Below are positions 48,061 to 58,922 of a DNA stretch of 64,000 nucleotides, piece after piece. The notes beneath the pieces are model-generated. The model made no database searches. It had not been told where the DNA came from and saw only the letters and a list, made by a program, of their open reading frames with translations. The position numbers and the translations under genes are program-made. Position 1 is the first letter of the stretch. Each line of letters starts with the position of its first letter. Source of the stretch: Alnus glutinosa (lineage: Eukaryota > Streptophyta > Magnoliopsida > Fagales > Betulaceae). The stretch is from the NCBI RefSeq assembly GCF_958979055.1, contig NC_084887.1, forward strand, positions 35,752,620-35,816,619, read 5' to 3'.

Positions 48061-48097
48061 TCTTTTTTTTTTTTTGATAAGTAATTGAGAGTATTCT
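48051..48097 (-). mobile_element. LINE micro-insertion
   Basis: A direct repeat ttgagagtattct (48051-48063 and 48085-48097) encloses about 21 bases ending in gataagtaa after a T run. On the minus strand this is the LINE 3' terminus with its A tail. It hit the edge of the hairpin MITE that ends near 48060. Confidence 0.65.
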
Positions 48098-48177
48098 AAT
48101 CCTTAAAATTGCTTCAACCACTCATAAGAAAGGTAGAGAAAACCTCACTTATAACTCTCGATCTTTCATCAGTTTCG

Positions 48178-48543
48178 AAATAAGGTATCCAAACTTTAAA
48201 AAGCATCAATTTAGAGTATCAATCTTTTAATTTTTTTTAATTTCAACACTCCGTTAGAATTTTTCATTAAATTTTATCAAAATTTTTAAAATACCCCTAT
48301 GTTTTGTTCTTTAAAAAAATATAATTTTTTTTCAAAAATTCAGACATGAGTATTTTTGCAAATTCTGTTAAATTCTGACCAACAACTAAATCCTTACAAC
48401 TTTTTTTTTTTTCCATAAAAAAATAAGTGGTACTTTGAAAATTTTGATAGAATTTAACAGAAATATGAATATCCTAAATTGAAAGAAATTAAAAAATAAA
48501 TACCTTAAATTGACACTTTTTAAAGTTTATTTACCTTATTTCA
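48178..48543. mobile_element. MULE-like MITE
   Basis: The left end (aaataaggtatccaaactttaaaaagcatcaa, in part) pairs with the complement of the right end (ctttttaaagtttatttacc). Its interior resembles the element at 56991-57445 (aaattcagacatgagta against agattcaggcatgggta). Target duplication not identified; limits approximate. Confidence 0.55.
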
Positions 48544-48960
48544 AGAATGGTAAAAGATCAATGGTTATAAATAAATTCTTCCAAAAATATAATTCTTACA
48601 AAAAAAAAAAAAAAAAACTCTTAGATTAATTTTACTGTTCACGTTACCATATACAACCGCGACTCCTTTTCAATTTTCTTTACCAAACAGTAATATGAAG
48701 AATAATAAATTAAAAAAAAAAAAAAAAGTAAACAAATTATTACATTTCGTAATACAAAACAAAAACAAAAACAAAAAAATTTAGCGCACGCCACGTGTCA
48801 CCGACACATAGTCCCATAAATTAGGAAAAAAAAAAGTCAACCAATCAACCACCACGAGTTTCTCCACTAAAATCGGCACGTTAGCCTGCGCGGCGAAGCG
48901 AACCAAAAAGCCGATCTTTTCGAAAAAACCGCCCGCTCGTTCTCTGACGTCATGTGAGCG

Positions 48961-49422
48961 TCACGTGAAAGCCGGCCCGTCTCTCCCCAAGTCCATCGAC
49001 GACTTCGCCGAGGCCGGGATCGCCGCATACCGGCACGAGAAGTCTCGGCCTAGATAGTCCTCGTCCAAATGATCGTTCTGCCCCAGGCCCTCGTCGAAGT
49101 TCAAGGCGTAACTCAGAGGGTCGTAGTGGAATTTCACCTGCCTGTTGTTGTTATTGTTCTTGTTGAACCGGCGGATGAACGTCTTCCATTTCGGACCTGC
49201 CACCAGCTCCGACCAGTCACGGAGCCTCTTCCACCCCCGGGTCCACCACCGCTCGTCGTTCTCCGCCGTCCGAATCCTCTCCCACCAGACCGATCCGACG
49301 TTGGAGCCTCGCCCGGAGCCCAAGCACGGGATACATAGGCAGCAGCCTCTGTTCGCGAAGAAGAGCTCCTGCGCGTCGTCGTTTTCGCGTGGGGAGATTT
49401 CAGGTGTTTGGCCCGACGACAT
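48961..49422 (-). CDS. Conserved plant protein of unknown function, 153 aa
   Basis: A single-exon gene. I recognise the general type, a plant-only family with a cysteine-rich N-terminal CCLCIPCLGS patch, a WWERI motif and a tryptophan-rich segment (RWWTRGWKRLRDW). I cannot name a function. The middle has FIRRFNK followed by an asparagine run, then the conserved-looking KFHYDPLSYALNFDEG. The C-terminus ends in a short serine-rich part (AIPASAKSS). There is no signal peptide or membrane helix. The N-terminal cysteines might be lipid-modified or bind metal, which is speculation. Base composition is GC-rich compared with its surroundings, as for many short intronless plant genes. A CT/GA tract lies in the probable 5' leader (49446-49502). 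Confidence 0.82.
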   Translation of the reverse strand: MSSGQTPEISPRENDDAQELFFANRGCCLCIPCLGSGRGSNVGSVWWERIRTAENDERWWTRGWKRLRDWSELVAGPKWKTFIRRFNKNNNNNRQVKFHYDPLSYALNFDEGLGQNDHLDEDYLGRDFSCRYAAIPASAKSSMDLGRDGPAFT

Positions 49423-49847
49423 TTTGCGATGGAGAAAGAGAAATGAGAGAGAGAGAGTTTCCAGGAACCCTAACCCTATTTCTCTCTCTCTCTCTCCCTC
49501 TCGCTTTCTTGCTGGCTCTTAGGGGGAGAAATAAAGGAGGCGTAATGGAAGCCTCTCTGGCTGTGAGTGGTTACCATTGCCGGGAATTGAGGGAGGACAT
49601 TTATAGGAGTTGTATATTCTTTTTTTTTCTTTTGGTTCTCTCTAATAAGGGTTTTTATTATTAAGTTGTATGTACTAATGCAAGTTTGCAACAGCTCATT
49701 TCCGTCCTTTTCCTTTGGATCATGATTTGTTCGTTGATATATATATATAACTTGATTGGATGACGTGACCAAGGAGAAAATAATTTTAAATCGGAGAAAG
49801 ATATACGACAAAAATAGGTTTTTTTTTTTCTTTTTTTTAAAACGCTA

Positions 49848-51190
49848 AGGGGTTGGCCTAGTGGTTAAGGCTCGGGACTTCTAGGTAGGGTGGGCAATTC
49901 GGGTTCACGGGTCGGGTTCGTGTCAACCCGACCAGCCCGATTACATAAACGGGTCCGACACGAACCCGACCCGATTATTAATCGGGTTGTGACACGCGAC
50001 CCAACAAACACGACTAATAAACGTGTCACCCGTTTACCCGACACGACACCAATTTTATAATATGCATGTTTTTTCATGGAAAAAAAAATATTTTTTGGGT
50101 TAATTATAAGTATATTACTTCAAATATAAAGTAACCGGTGCTTGATGTTGAGTCTAGTTGACATCAAAATCTTAACAATTTTCTTAACAATTTTTCTCGT
50201 ACATCAAAACAGTAGACATCAAAAATTATTCAGTTATCAATTTTTTTTCATAATATGCTTGAAATTTTGGGAAAGAAGGGTCAGATTATTTACATAGTCA
50301 AAGAAGTGATACAAGGTTGAATTGTTGAGCAAATGGGAAAACTAGGTTCCATACTAAGCTAAGAGCATTATTTGAAGCTTGGGCTTCTCTTACTCTACAT
50401 TCCTAGTTGTGGTAATACCTTTGAAATTTATTTTCACCTAAATGAGGTTTGAAGTTGGCAGCGTTTTTTCATCATTCCGTAATTTTATTTTATTATTCTT
50501 TTTTCTAATTGATAACAGAAAAGGGTTCTAAAGGGGGGTCCTTCATTCCATAATTATATATTAGAACTGATACCTCTAAATACAGAAGCCACACCGCATG
50601 CAAAATAGAAGCTTCATCCCATGGAAGGTAGTTCCAAGCCCTAGTTTACACAGACTTCCCTAGTTTATCAAGCACATACGGCATACAGAAAACAAGCACA
50701 TCAGAGACAACTGACAAAAAAAAAACCACCAATGGCTTCATGTCTTCGATTGCCGGTTTTTTTTTTTAATCGGGTTATAATCGTGTTGGCGGGTCAACCC
50801 GCGTAATCGGGTTATAATCGGGTCGACCCGATTATGACCCGAACCCGATTATAACAAACCCAAACCCGATTTTTTCGTGTCATGTTCGTGTCGGGTTCGC
50901 GGGTCGTGTCAAAAATTGCCAACCCTACTTCTAGGGATATCATTTCTTGAGGACACGAATTCGAGACTCAGCTAGATGCAAATAACCTCTTGGGATTAGC
51001 CACTTGGGCATGGTCCACTATTTAATGCCTAATGCTTGAAGTGGCGTTGGACATTGGGCACGGGATTAGCTTGGGGATCTTGGCTGGGGCCGCTATACTT
51101 GACTACGCTACCAGCCTACCACTGTGTGTGGGCCAGCCATTTCAAGATAAGCCCTACTTTAGATGAACTGAAATACCCGTATCTTAAAAA
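49848..51190 (+). mobile_element. tRNA-derived SINE split by a hAT insertion
   Basis: The left part has an A box (tggcctagtgg), and the continuation after the hAT element has a B-box-like acgaattcgagactc. With the hAT and one target copy removed, the two boxes lie at tRNA-like spacing. The body runs on for about 250 bp to an A-rich tail near 51190. Its own target duplication was not found. Confidence 0.7.
49886..50927. mobile_element. hAT-type non-autonomous element, 1,042 bp
   Basis: A perfect 8-bp target duplication, cttctagg, occurs at 49878-49885 and 50928-50935. Terminal inverted repeats are TAGGGTGGGCAA on the left and TTGCCAACCCTA on the right. Subterminal regions are dense in CGGGT/ACCCG palindromes (cgggtcgggttcgtgtcaac and complements), the likely transposase-binding sites. 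It encodes no transposase. Confidence 0.93.
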
Positions 51191-51342
51191 AGAAAATAAA
51201 TAAAATAAATAAAAATATTGGAGATTTTTTTAGAGTTCATTTGATATATATATTATATATACACTTTTTTTATTTTTTGTTTCATTTCGTGTATATAATC
51301 AAATATGGTACTTGACCTATACACGCCTTTACAATTTATTAA

Positions 51343-52153
51343 GGCCTCGTTTGGTTCGCGGAATAGACCACTGAAATGAAATGGTTATTCCATAGGAATT
51401 CATTTTTTTGTTTGGTAGGGGTCTATTCCTTACAATAGTTATTCCCATTGGAATATTTATTCCTTTACGAAGAGGAATACATATTCTTTTAAAAAATAAG
51501 AGGAATAGCTATTTCTTGAGGTAAAAGTAATATTATCCAGAAAAAATCATTTATTTTATATTTTATTTTTTTAAAAAAAATCAAACCCTTCACTGGTTGG
51601 CAGACCACCCATTGGGGTGGCCGCCTAGGCCATATTTGGAGCCGGGGGTGGTCGCACCACCCCCGGAACACCTCGCGATGGACCCCCGAGACGTTCCGGG
51701 GGAGGTGCGACCACCCCCGGTGCTTTTGGGGGTGGCCCGTGCCACCCCCGATTCTCATTGCGGCCACCCCGGGTCGGCTTCGGGGGTGGCCGCGGCCACC
51801 TCGGATTGGCTTCGGGGGTGGCTGCAACCACCCTCAGAGACCACTCTGGGGGTGGTTGTGGCCACCCCCGGCTCTTGGTGGGCGGCCAACCACCCCAATG
51901 GGTGGTCGGCCACCCATGGGTTTTCTCTTTCTTTCTTTTTTTGTTTTTTTAATAATTTGATTTTTTTTTTCAATTTTTTTTTTTAAAAAAAATAAGGGTT
52001 TTTTTTAGTAATTTTGATTGAATTCCAATTAAAATGTATGAGTTTTTACCAAACTAAAGATTAGGAATAACCATTCTATCCCGCTACCTTCTATTCCAAA
52101 GAATAGCTATCCCTTTTTCTAATGGAATAGCCATTTCGTAAACCAAATGAGGC
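51343..52153. mobile_element. Tourist-type element with GC-rich core, 811 bp
   Basis: TAA flanks both ends (51340-51342 and 52154-52156). Inverted ends read GGCCTCGTTTGGTT and, inverted, GGCCTCATTTGGTT; pairing continues through segments such as ggaatagac and attcca. The core (about 51596-51920) is GC-rich with GGGGTGG/CCACCCC palindromes; its many overlapping frames encode only proline/glycine/tryptophan-rich strings. Confidence 0.85.
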
Positions 52154-52326
52154 CTAAGAGTGTTATTATGGGTATTATAATTTTTATTACAAAGTTAATT
52201 ACAAATTAATATAGCGACATATGATGAAATTATTAGCAAAAAAATTTGACTTCTCAACTTATCAACAAGGCCGGCTCGATATATTGCAGGGCCTAAGGCA
52301 ATAATTTTAGACGGCCTTTTTTTATA

Positions 52327-52443
<117 letters not shown>

Positions 52444-53004
52444 TAATAATTATTTTCCTTGCCTTTAAGATTTAACATTTTATTGCAAGTAATAAATTTG
52501 TCTGCAGATTTTTTTTTAGATTCAATTATATTTTTTTTACTCTTCTATGTTTAAAGCTTTTCATAACTAATGCATATTTCTAGCATACTTTATAATTAAA
52601 AATATTATAAATAAAAAGGTGACAAAAGAATAATATAATAGAACTTGGTTTATCAAAGACGCTTCTTTCTTTCTTTTTATTTTTTTATTTTTTTATTTAT
52701 AGATATTTATCAAAGACGCTTCACTATATAATAAAATCATGTAACACTTTTAATCTGCATGAGACATTTTTCTTTAATAATTAGTAACTAATTTATACAG
52801 ACAAAATAACAAACTGCATCCTTTCATAGTTCCATATGCCTAATATTAGTTTATTAATATAAGTTTTTGTTGAAAAAAAAAATGTAATACTATTTTATAA
52901 GTGATGTAACTCATTTTCCTTACTGTTTAGAAAGAAAAAAAAAGTTACCGAGGGAAAAACAAAGAAAAGATCACAGCCACACCTTTTCATCTTCATCTCT
53001 AGAA

Positions 53005-53304
53005 ATGACTATTGCCGGCCATTTAATGGCCATAAAAAAAGTAGAGCATCAAGCTCTGCACAGGAAAACAAATGGAAGGCTATACTCTTTAGAGCTCGAG
53101 TGGAGTGGAGGAGAGATTGCCGATTTTAACCGGGTGCGAGAGATTGCCGAATGGAGTGGAGGAGAGACGCGGTGGTTAGAGTTAGCTGGTGGTCGATCAA
53201 GTGGGCGAGTTTGTAGCAGTGGTCCTGCGCTTGACCGCCTCCGGCCTATGCTCCTACGTACTTTTTGGCTACCAGAGGAAATTGCAGTGCATTTTAGAGA
53301 GTAA
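53005..53304 (+). other. Weak open reading frame, possibly a gene relic
   Basis: A 99-codon frame in somewhat GC-richer DNA with a twice-repeated unit (gagattgccga, then tggagtggaggagaga). No domain is recognisable and no splice partner was found. It is more likely a decayed exon or chance frame than a gene. Confidence 0.2.
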
Positions 53305-53969
53305 TTTTGATAATTTGCTAAGAGATTGTTTTGTATTTTCTTTTTTCAAAACAAAGAAAAAGTGCTATTTACTTCTTTGATTTTTCTATGCTGGAGTTAT
53401 AGAGTCTCAAATGGAGAGATAATGCAACGTCTTATTTTTATTTTTGCTTATTTATTTATTTTTTTTCACAAAATTTGTGTGTTCCTAGGCGTTTGATGGT
53501 TGGTTTTTCTATCTATGTGGGAATTCTTTAATCTATCTTTCTTTGATGAAATCTTGTGTTTCTGGCATTTGGATCAACTCCGGTTCATCTGGACCGGAGA
53601 GTATCCAGTTAATTTTAACTAGAGGGTAAAATTGTTCACAAAAATGTAAAAAAAAGGCAATATTACCTTATAAATAAAACTGAATGGATAATCTCCGGTT
53701 CGAACCGAAGAGGATGCTTGTCCATATTTTTGACCCTTACGGTTGACATTTTCATGGGATTTAGAGTCTCTCAAAGAGTTAATGCATTTTTTTTTCCCCT
53801 TTCTTTAGCAAAATCGTTGTCAATTATGATTGAGCCTTTTTTTCTTTTTTAACAAACTTATCTTTATTTTTTTTTATTTTTTTTATTTTTATTTTTATCT
53901 ATAGAGCATCAATACTATTTTTGAGAGCTTTTTTTCAGCGGGACTTTAAGCGACCACCTAAATCACTTA

Positions 53970-54805
53970 GAGCAGTCCCAACAGATCATGTATAACCCAC
54001 TTTTGGCCAAAATAGCTAATAGAAACCTTAAAACTACTCCTCCAACAAATTATGCACACCAACGCTACAATAGCGTTTTGCTGCATTCATGAACATTGCA
54101 ACGTCACAGGTGGAGTTGCACTGTTCACGGATCTATCAGTATTTTATCTTTCTTTCTCTCCCCTTTCTTCTTCTCTCTCGTTTGTCCCTGCATCTCTCTC
54201 TCTCTCTGTGTCGTCATTCTACAAGTCCTCAGCAACGAGGCCGAGCGAGAACTGCTCGGAGGTGGATCCTGCGCTCGGAGCTCCAAGTCCAGGGTTCGTC
54301 AATCACAAGGACATGGACTCGATTCTTCTTCCGGAGCCTCTCGCCGTCGCTAACCACCGAGCCAGGGCTGTGTCGCTCACCGTTCGTTCGATTTCCAGCT
54401 GCGGTGCCTGCTTGTCTCGCGTCCCGGGCAAGGACTTCGTTTGTATCGCTCATCAGGGCTCCAGAGGTCCTTGGCTATGGCTTCCACCGGCACCTTGATG
54501 GCCAATTCCGTACCAGAGAATGGGATTTTTCTGGTTAAAATTTCATGGCCATGGGTCATGTGGAGATGAGTGTAGACGCGTGGAGGTGTAGGCGCGTGGC
54601 TGCGTGGCAGCTTAGAGATAGGTTTTAAACAAAACAAAAATAAGAAATAAAGAATAAAGAATAAAAATGTTTATTTTAATAAAATAAAGAGAAGTTTAGA
54701 TAAGCTGATGAAGGAAGGTGTTAAAAAGTGGTTAGCTAATATAGTAGAAGTGAGTTTTCGTTAGCTATTATAGATAAAAGTTTAGATAAACTGCTGGGAC
54801 TGCTC
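53970..54805. mobile_element. PIF/Tourist-like element with captured cargo (P1)
   Basis: The left end is GAGCAGTCCCAACAG and the inverted right end GAGCAGTCCCAGCAG; TTA flanks it at 53967-53969 and 54806-54808. The second TTA is also the left flank of the adjoining element P2. The interior (about 54200-54500) is GC-rich and gene-like, with overlapping open frames of about 150 codons. No domain is recognised, so the source gene is unknown. Confidence 0.8.
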
Positions 54806-54808
54806 TTA

Positions 54809-55776
54809 GAGCATTCCCAGCAGGTGATGTAAAACTCACTCTTAGCTAGAATAGATAACAAAACCCTTAAAATGTTGCTCCATCAGATTCTCTAAAGCAA
54901 CTCCAAAATAGATTTAGGTTGCATCTGTGAACAGTGCAACTCCACTTGTGGCGTTGCACTGTTCACAAATGTATGAATATTTTATGCTTAAAATTCTACC
55001 CGTCTCTCTCTCATTCTCTGATTCTCTTCTTTCTCCTTTTTCTTTTTTTCCTTTTCCTTTCCCTACCGACGCCGGCCTCTACCTCTCCATCATCTTCGTT
55101 GAAGCAACTTTTGCCGGATCCATCAAACGGAGGGTAGCATGAAAATTGGGATTTATAAAAGAATTTACTTAGCTCCATAGCCAACCAGTTCCGCCGGCAT
55201 CCCGTATGGCCGGAAATTTTCCTTGACGCCCCAATTCGGTGACATCGGGTCCGAATAGTACCTGTAGGAGCTCGTATCCACCGTCCGATGGTGGCGACCG
55301 TACGACCCAGTAAGGGCATGGCCTTCAATTCCCAAATGGACGTTTGAGTACGAACTCATGGAGGGTAGGGGTTTGTGGAAACCATGGGAAGTTTCTGGTA
55401 TTTCGGTGAAACCATGGGCCGCCGACAGAGAAGATTCACCGTGGGTTGATTTTGATTTCCGGTGGGTTTGATTTTGATTTTGATTTTGATCCGGTGGGTT
55501 GATTATGGTGCGGTGAATTATGGTTGAGGTGACGGACTTCAGGATCGTGGAACAGTGCTTAAAAAGCCATTTCCGGTGGGTTTGTGTTGAAGAGTGGGAA
55601 TGAGGTTTTAACAAAAATAATAAAAAAAATATTAAAAATGATTATTTTAATAAAATATATATAAATTTAGATAATCTGTTGGAGAGTAGTTTTAAAGGTG
55701 GTTAGCTATACTAGCCAAAAGTGGGTTTTGGTTATGTAGAATAGATTGAAATTTAGATGATCTGCTGGGAGTGGTC
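54809..55776. mobile_element. PIF/Tourist-like element with captured cargo (P2)
   Basis: Ends are GAGCATTCCCAGCAG and, inverted, GACCACTCCCAGCAG. TTA flanks lie at 54806-54808 and 55777-55779. R3 has the matching empty site (cacttagtgga, about 62618), which shows P1 and P2 arrived in R1. The cargo reads best on the minus strand (55165-55614, 149 codons), with a tail containing SPNWGVKENFRPYGMPAELV. This looks like a real protein fragment, but I cannot name it. Confidence 0.8.
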
Positions 55777-56990
55777 TTAGTAGAAGAGTCGGCTTGTTAA
55801 TCAATTGGTAGTTGAGTTATCAATCATATATTCTTAAGCATTTCATCAATTATAAACAGTCACATCAATATTTTGTAATAAAAGCCTTAGTCCATACTCC
55901 AAACATTTAACTTAATATTCATAATCAAGATTATCACATTTGACCTTTTTTAACTTTTAATCTAAAATTTAAATGGTGTGAGTGAGAGGGAGACAGGGAC
56001 ATGGCTAAACTAAATAATCAAATTTCAAATGCAATGAAAGATTAAGATTAAGTTATTTAATATTAATTATAATGGTATTAATAATTTTCATTGAAATAAT
56101 TGAAGGAAAATTCTCTTCTTTTTCACAGAAATAACTATTAAGACTTAAGATCGAGTAGTTGTTAATCCATCTGTCAAAATTGGTAGCACGTTTCTCTCTT
56201 CGTTATTGTCATCACAACTGTTTAACGGTCGAAACTGGAAGTAAAGATCCGGTGTGGTCATGAACTCTTTACACTCTCGTGACTCTCACGCAGGTGAACC
56301 TGATATCACCTTCAAAGCTTTAGATGACAAAACTACCTCTTATCACATTGCGTGGGGAATGCCGTTGGAACGGAGCCAATGGTAGTAAAGTAGTTGCATT
56401 TGATCAGGTTCGGACCATTGTGGTGGGATCATGCTTTGGAAGATCCAGCGAATCTAATAGTCGGTACGTGTTGGCTAATCACATTTTTTAATATAAGTGT
56501 TTTTTTTTCTTCCTAATTTTAATTTAAGGTTAATTACATGGAAGAATGGCTCCGTTTGATGCATTGGGTTGAAGGGTCCTAATTGTCCATTTAAAACGAC
56601 AATCTTTTTATGAAAAAGACACTCTTTCAAATTTTTACGAAAACTACACTTATTCCTTCAAATTTATACTCAATTTACAATGTTTCTTTAAATTTTAAAA
56701 ACATATAAGGTTTCAATTTCCTCAAACTACTTAATTCTTTCACTTAATCCCCTTCATTAGGATTTTTCTGTTAAATCCGATGAAAAATAAGTCATGTGCG
56801 ATATACATTATCTAAAATGGCAGTAATACCCTTGCACTAGATAAAAAATATATATTTTTTTTTATATAAAAAAAAAAAAAAAACCATGGAAGGACTAAGG
56901 ACACCGAGCTGTGGCCCGTGGGTCTCCATGTTTAGACAAGGAGATTTTTATTTATTTATTTATTTTAATTTAAGTGCATGATTATATTTT

Positions 56991-57445
56991 GGAATAATTT
57001 TAGAAAATAGTATCGAATTATATGTTGTTTTGAGATAAGGATACTGAACTAGCGAACATCTCAAACTGAAGTATCTACGTTTTTAAATGTTTCACTTAAG
57101 GATACTTCGTTAGGATTTACTGTTAAATCCTGCCAAAATTTTCAAAAATACCCATGTGTTTTTTTTTTTTGAAACAAAATTTGAATAAATTTCAAAGATT
57201 CAGGCATGGGTATTTTTTACAAATTCTGTAAATTCTGACCAATACCTAAATTGTAGTATTTTTTTTTTTCCTAAAAAATAGATGGGTATTTTGGGTACTT
57301 CATTAGGATTTAATAACAAATCTTAATGTAATACCTTTAAGTGAGACGTTAAGAAACATGGATATTCTAATTTGAGACGTTTGCTAGTTCAATATCCTTA
57401 TCTCAAAACGGTGTACAATTCAATACAATTTCTTGAAGTTATCCC
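56991..57445. mobile_element. MULE-type MITE in R1
   Basis: A perfect 9-bp target duplication, ttatatttt, occurs at 56982-56990 and 57446-57454. The inverted ends pair over about 80 bp, including ttttgagataaggatact. R3 has the uninterrupted site (ctatattttcatac, about 63826). Confidence 0.9.
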
Positions 57446-58836
57446 TTATATTTTCACAGATAATAAGAGCATATATAATAGATATTTTACATGAAGTGTG
57501 AGTCACATTATGTGTTTGTCGTTGAAATTAATATAAAATCCTAACCGACTAAGTAAAAGGGCAAGGTAATTTTAGAAGTCAATTATAACTTTTTAAAAAT
57601 TTAGAAAAAGAATTACAAATTGAATCTAAGTTTTTTGGAGAATAAAGTAAATGTACTTTTTCCAATTTTTGTATTCTTAGCTCCCCTTTCCACCGCGACA
57701 AACCTTCATTGTTAGAAGGAACTTCCTTGTAAGACTATTTGAAGTCTCTCTCTCCAATTTGTTTTGGCTGGTCATAAAATAACAGCTAATGCGGTCCGAA
57801 TTTGCGCAAACTTCAAATTTTAAGTTCAAAATCTGCATTTGACCAAAAACGTGGTGGAAAATCTCAAGATGTTTGACCAAAAATCTTACTTGTATACTAG
57901 TCTTCAGTTTTGAAGAGAAAATAAGGTTATCTAAAACAAACTTTTAGTCCAAAATGAGTGGTCAATTGGCATATGTAGTTTTTGGTTAACTCCCATTTTT
58001 AGTGCATTCTTACGGAGTAATGCTACTCTTCGCATTTATTTATCATATCAATTTTACACCGATTGATGTATTGTGTTTTAAATAGCTTTTTATGTAAGTT
58101 ATGTTAAAAAAAAAATACAAAAAAAAAAAAACTTCAAAACATCATAAATGGATTGAAGAGTAACGTTACTGTTCTTATGTGATGGGAATTAAGATAAAAA
58201 TCACTCTCTAAATTGGGGATCAATTTCATTTCAAGTATCCTCCATAAAAGGGTGGTCAAAATTATTCAACTACATATCTAGTTCAGCAAACAGTTTCAAA
58301 ACATATTCATCTCGAGTCGGATCCTAGAATTTTGAATTCGGACAGAAAATGAGAGAAGGGGGCCAGATCCCGGGTGCTCCGGACAGTTAATTCCAAAAAA
58401 TCCCGATCCATTCATCTCAAGCACCAAACACCAATAAACAGTACTTTCATAACCTATTCTTTGATGCCCACCATTATGCAGGAGCAGCTTCAAATACTAG
58501 CCTGGACTAGAATATTAGCCAACACATTAGGGAAGCACTTAATTAGAAAACTCAAAAAGTCTAACATTAAACCATAGCAATAGAGAAGAGATTGGTCAAA
58601 GAAGCATTCTGAACCGGAATCTTTTTCAACTAAGCTGGTCTTGGTCTCTCACTCTGAGATAAGCCTCAAAATTTTAACTCTTCAAAGTTTGTCACCAAAG
58701 ATTCCACCCCAACTGTTCAACCTCTCTCTCTGAGTTTCCTTGCATGCTTCGTAATACTCACCATTCCCACGCGTGTTTGAACCGGGCATGCATTTTCCAC
58801 CATTTCCACCAGCTTATCATGACCATCTCTCATCAC

Positions 58837-58844
58837 TATAAATA
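58837..58844 (+). promoter_or_regulatory. TATA box of the small peptide gene
   Basis: TATAAATA lies 86 bases before the ATG, giving a plausible leader of about 55 bases. Confidence 0.7.
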
Positions 58845-58922
58845 TCCAACTTCACTACCCAGTTTCACATCCCAATTTCTCAACAAACTAAAGAGAGTTC
58901 GAGCTTCCTGCTACATTACTTC

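Larger units (their letters stand above)
42964..48960. other. Intergenic region, ATL46 to the unknown-function gene
   Basis: No gene is supported. The reading frames at 44.1-45.7 kb show no domain or codon pattern. It contains a CCACAG hexamer repeat (about 45575-45600), a GC-rich core with a 26-bp palindrome (46620-46960), a MULE inserted into a hairpin MITE (46968-48060), a LINE micro-insertion (48051-48097) and another MULE-like MITE (48178-48543). Confidence 0.55.
53655..57690. repeat. Repeat block copy R1
   Basis: This matches R3 (62310-63930) along its whole length and R2 (60779-62245) in its right part. Landmarks include 'aaataaaactgaatggat', 'catcaattataaacagtc' and 'ggtctccatg'. Compared with R3 it carries two adjacent TIR elements at 53970-55776 and a MITE at 56991-57445; the rest is about 1.7 kb. 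No coding sequence was recognised, so it may be an old transposon or a segmental duplication. Confidence 0.85.

Noticed and set aside
49848..49885. A tRNA gene suggested by an A box
   Set aside because: The B box lies more than 1 kb away beyond a hAT insertion, and the tail and body are those of a SINE.
51489..51986. Frames of up to 129 codons in several phases
   Set aside because: Same reason: they lie in the GC core of the Tourist-type element and show no protein-like conservation pattern.
53005..53304. 99-codon plus-strand frame as a gene
   Set aside because: Kept only as a low-confidence relic; it has internal short repeats, no domain and no partner exons.
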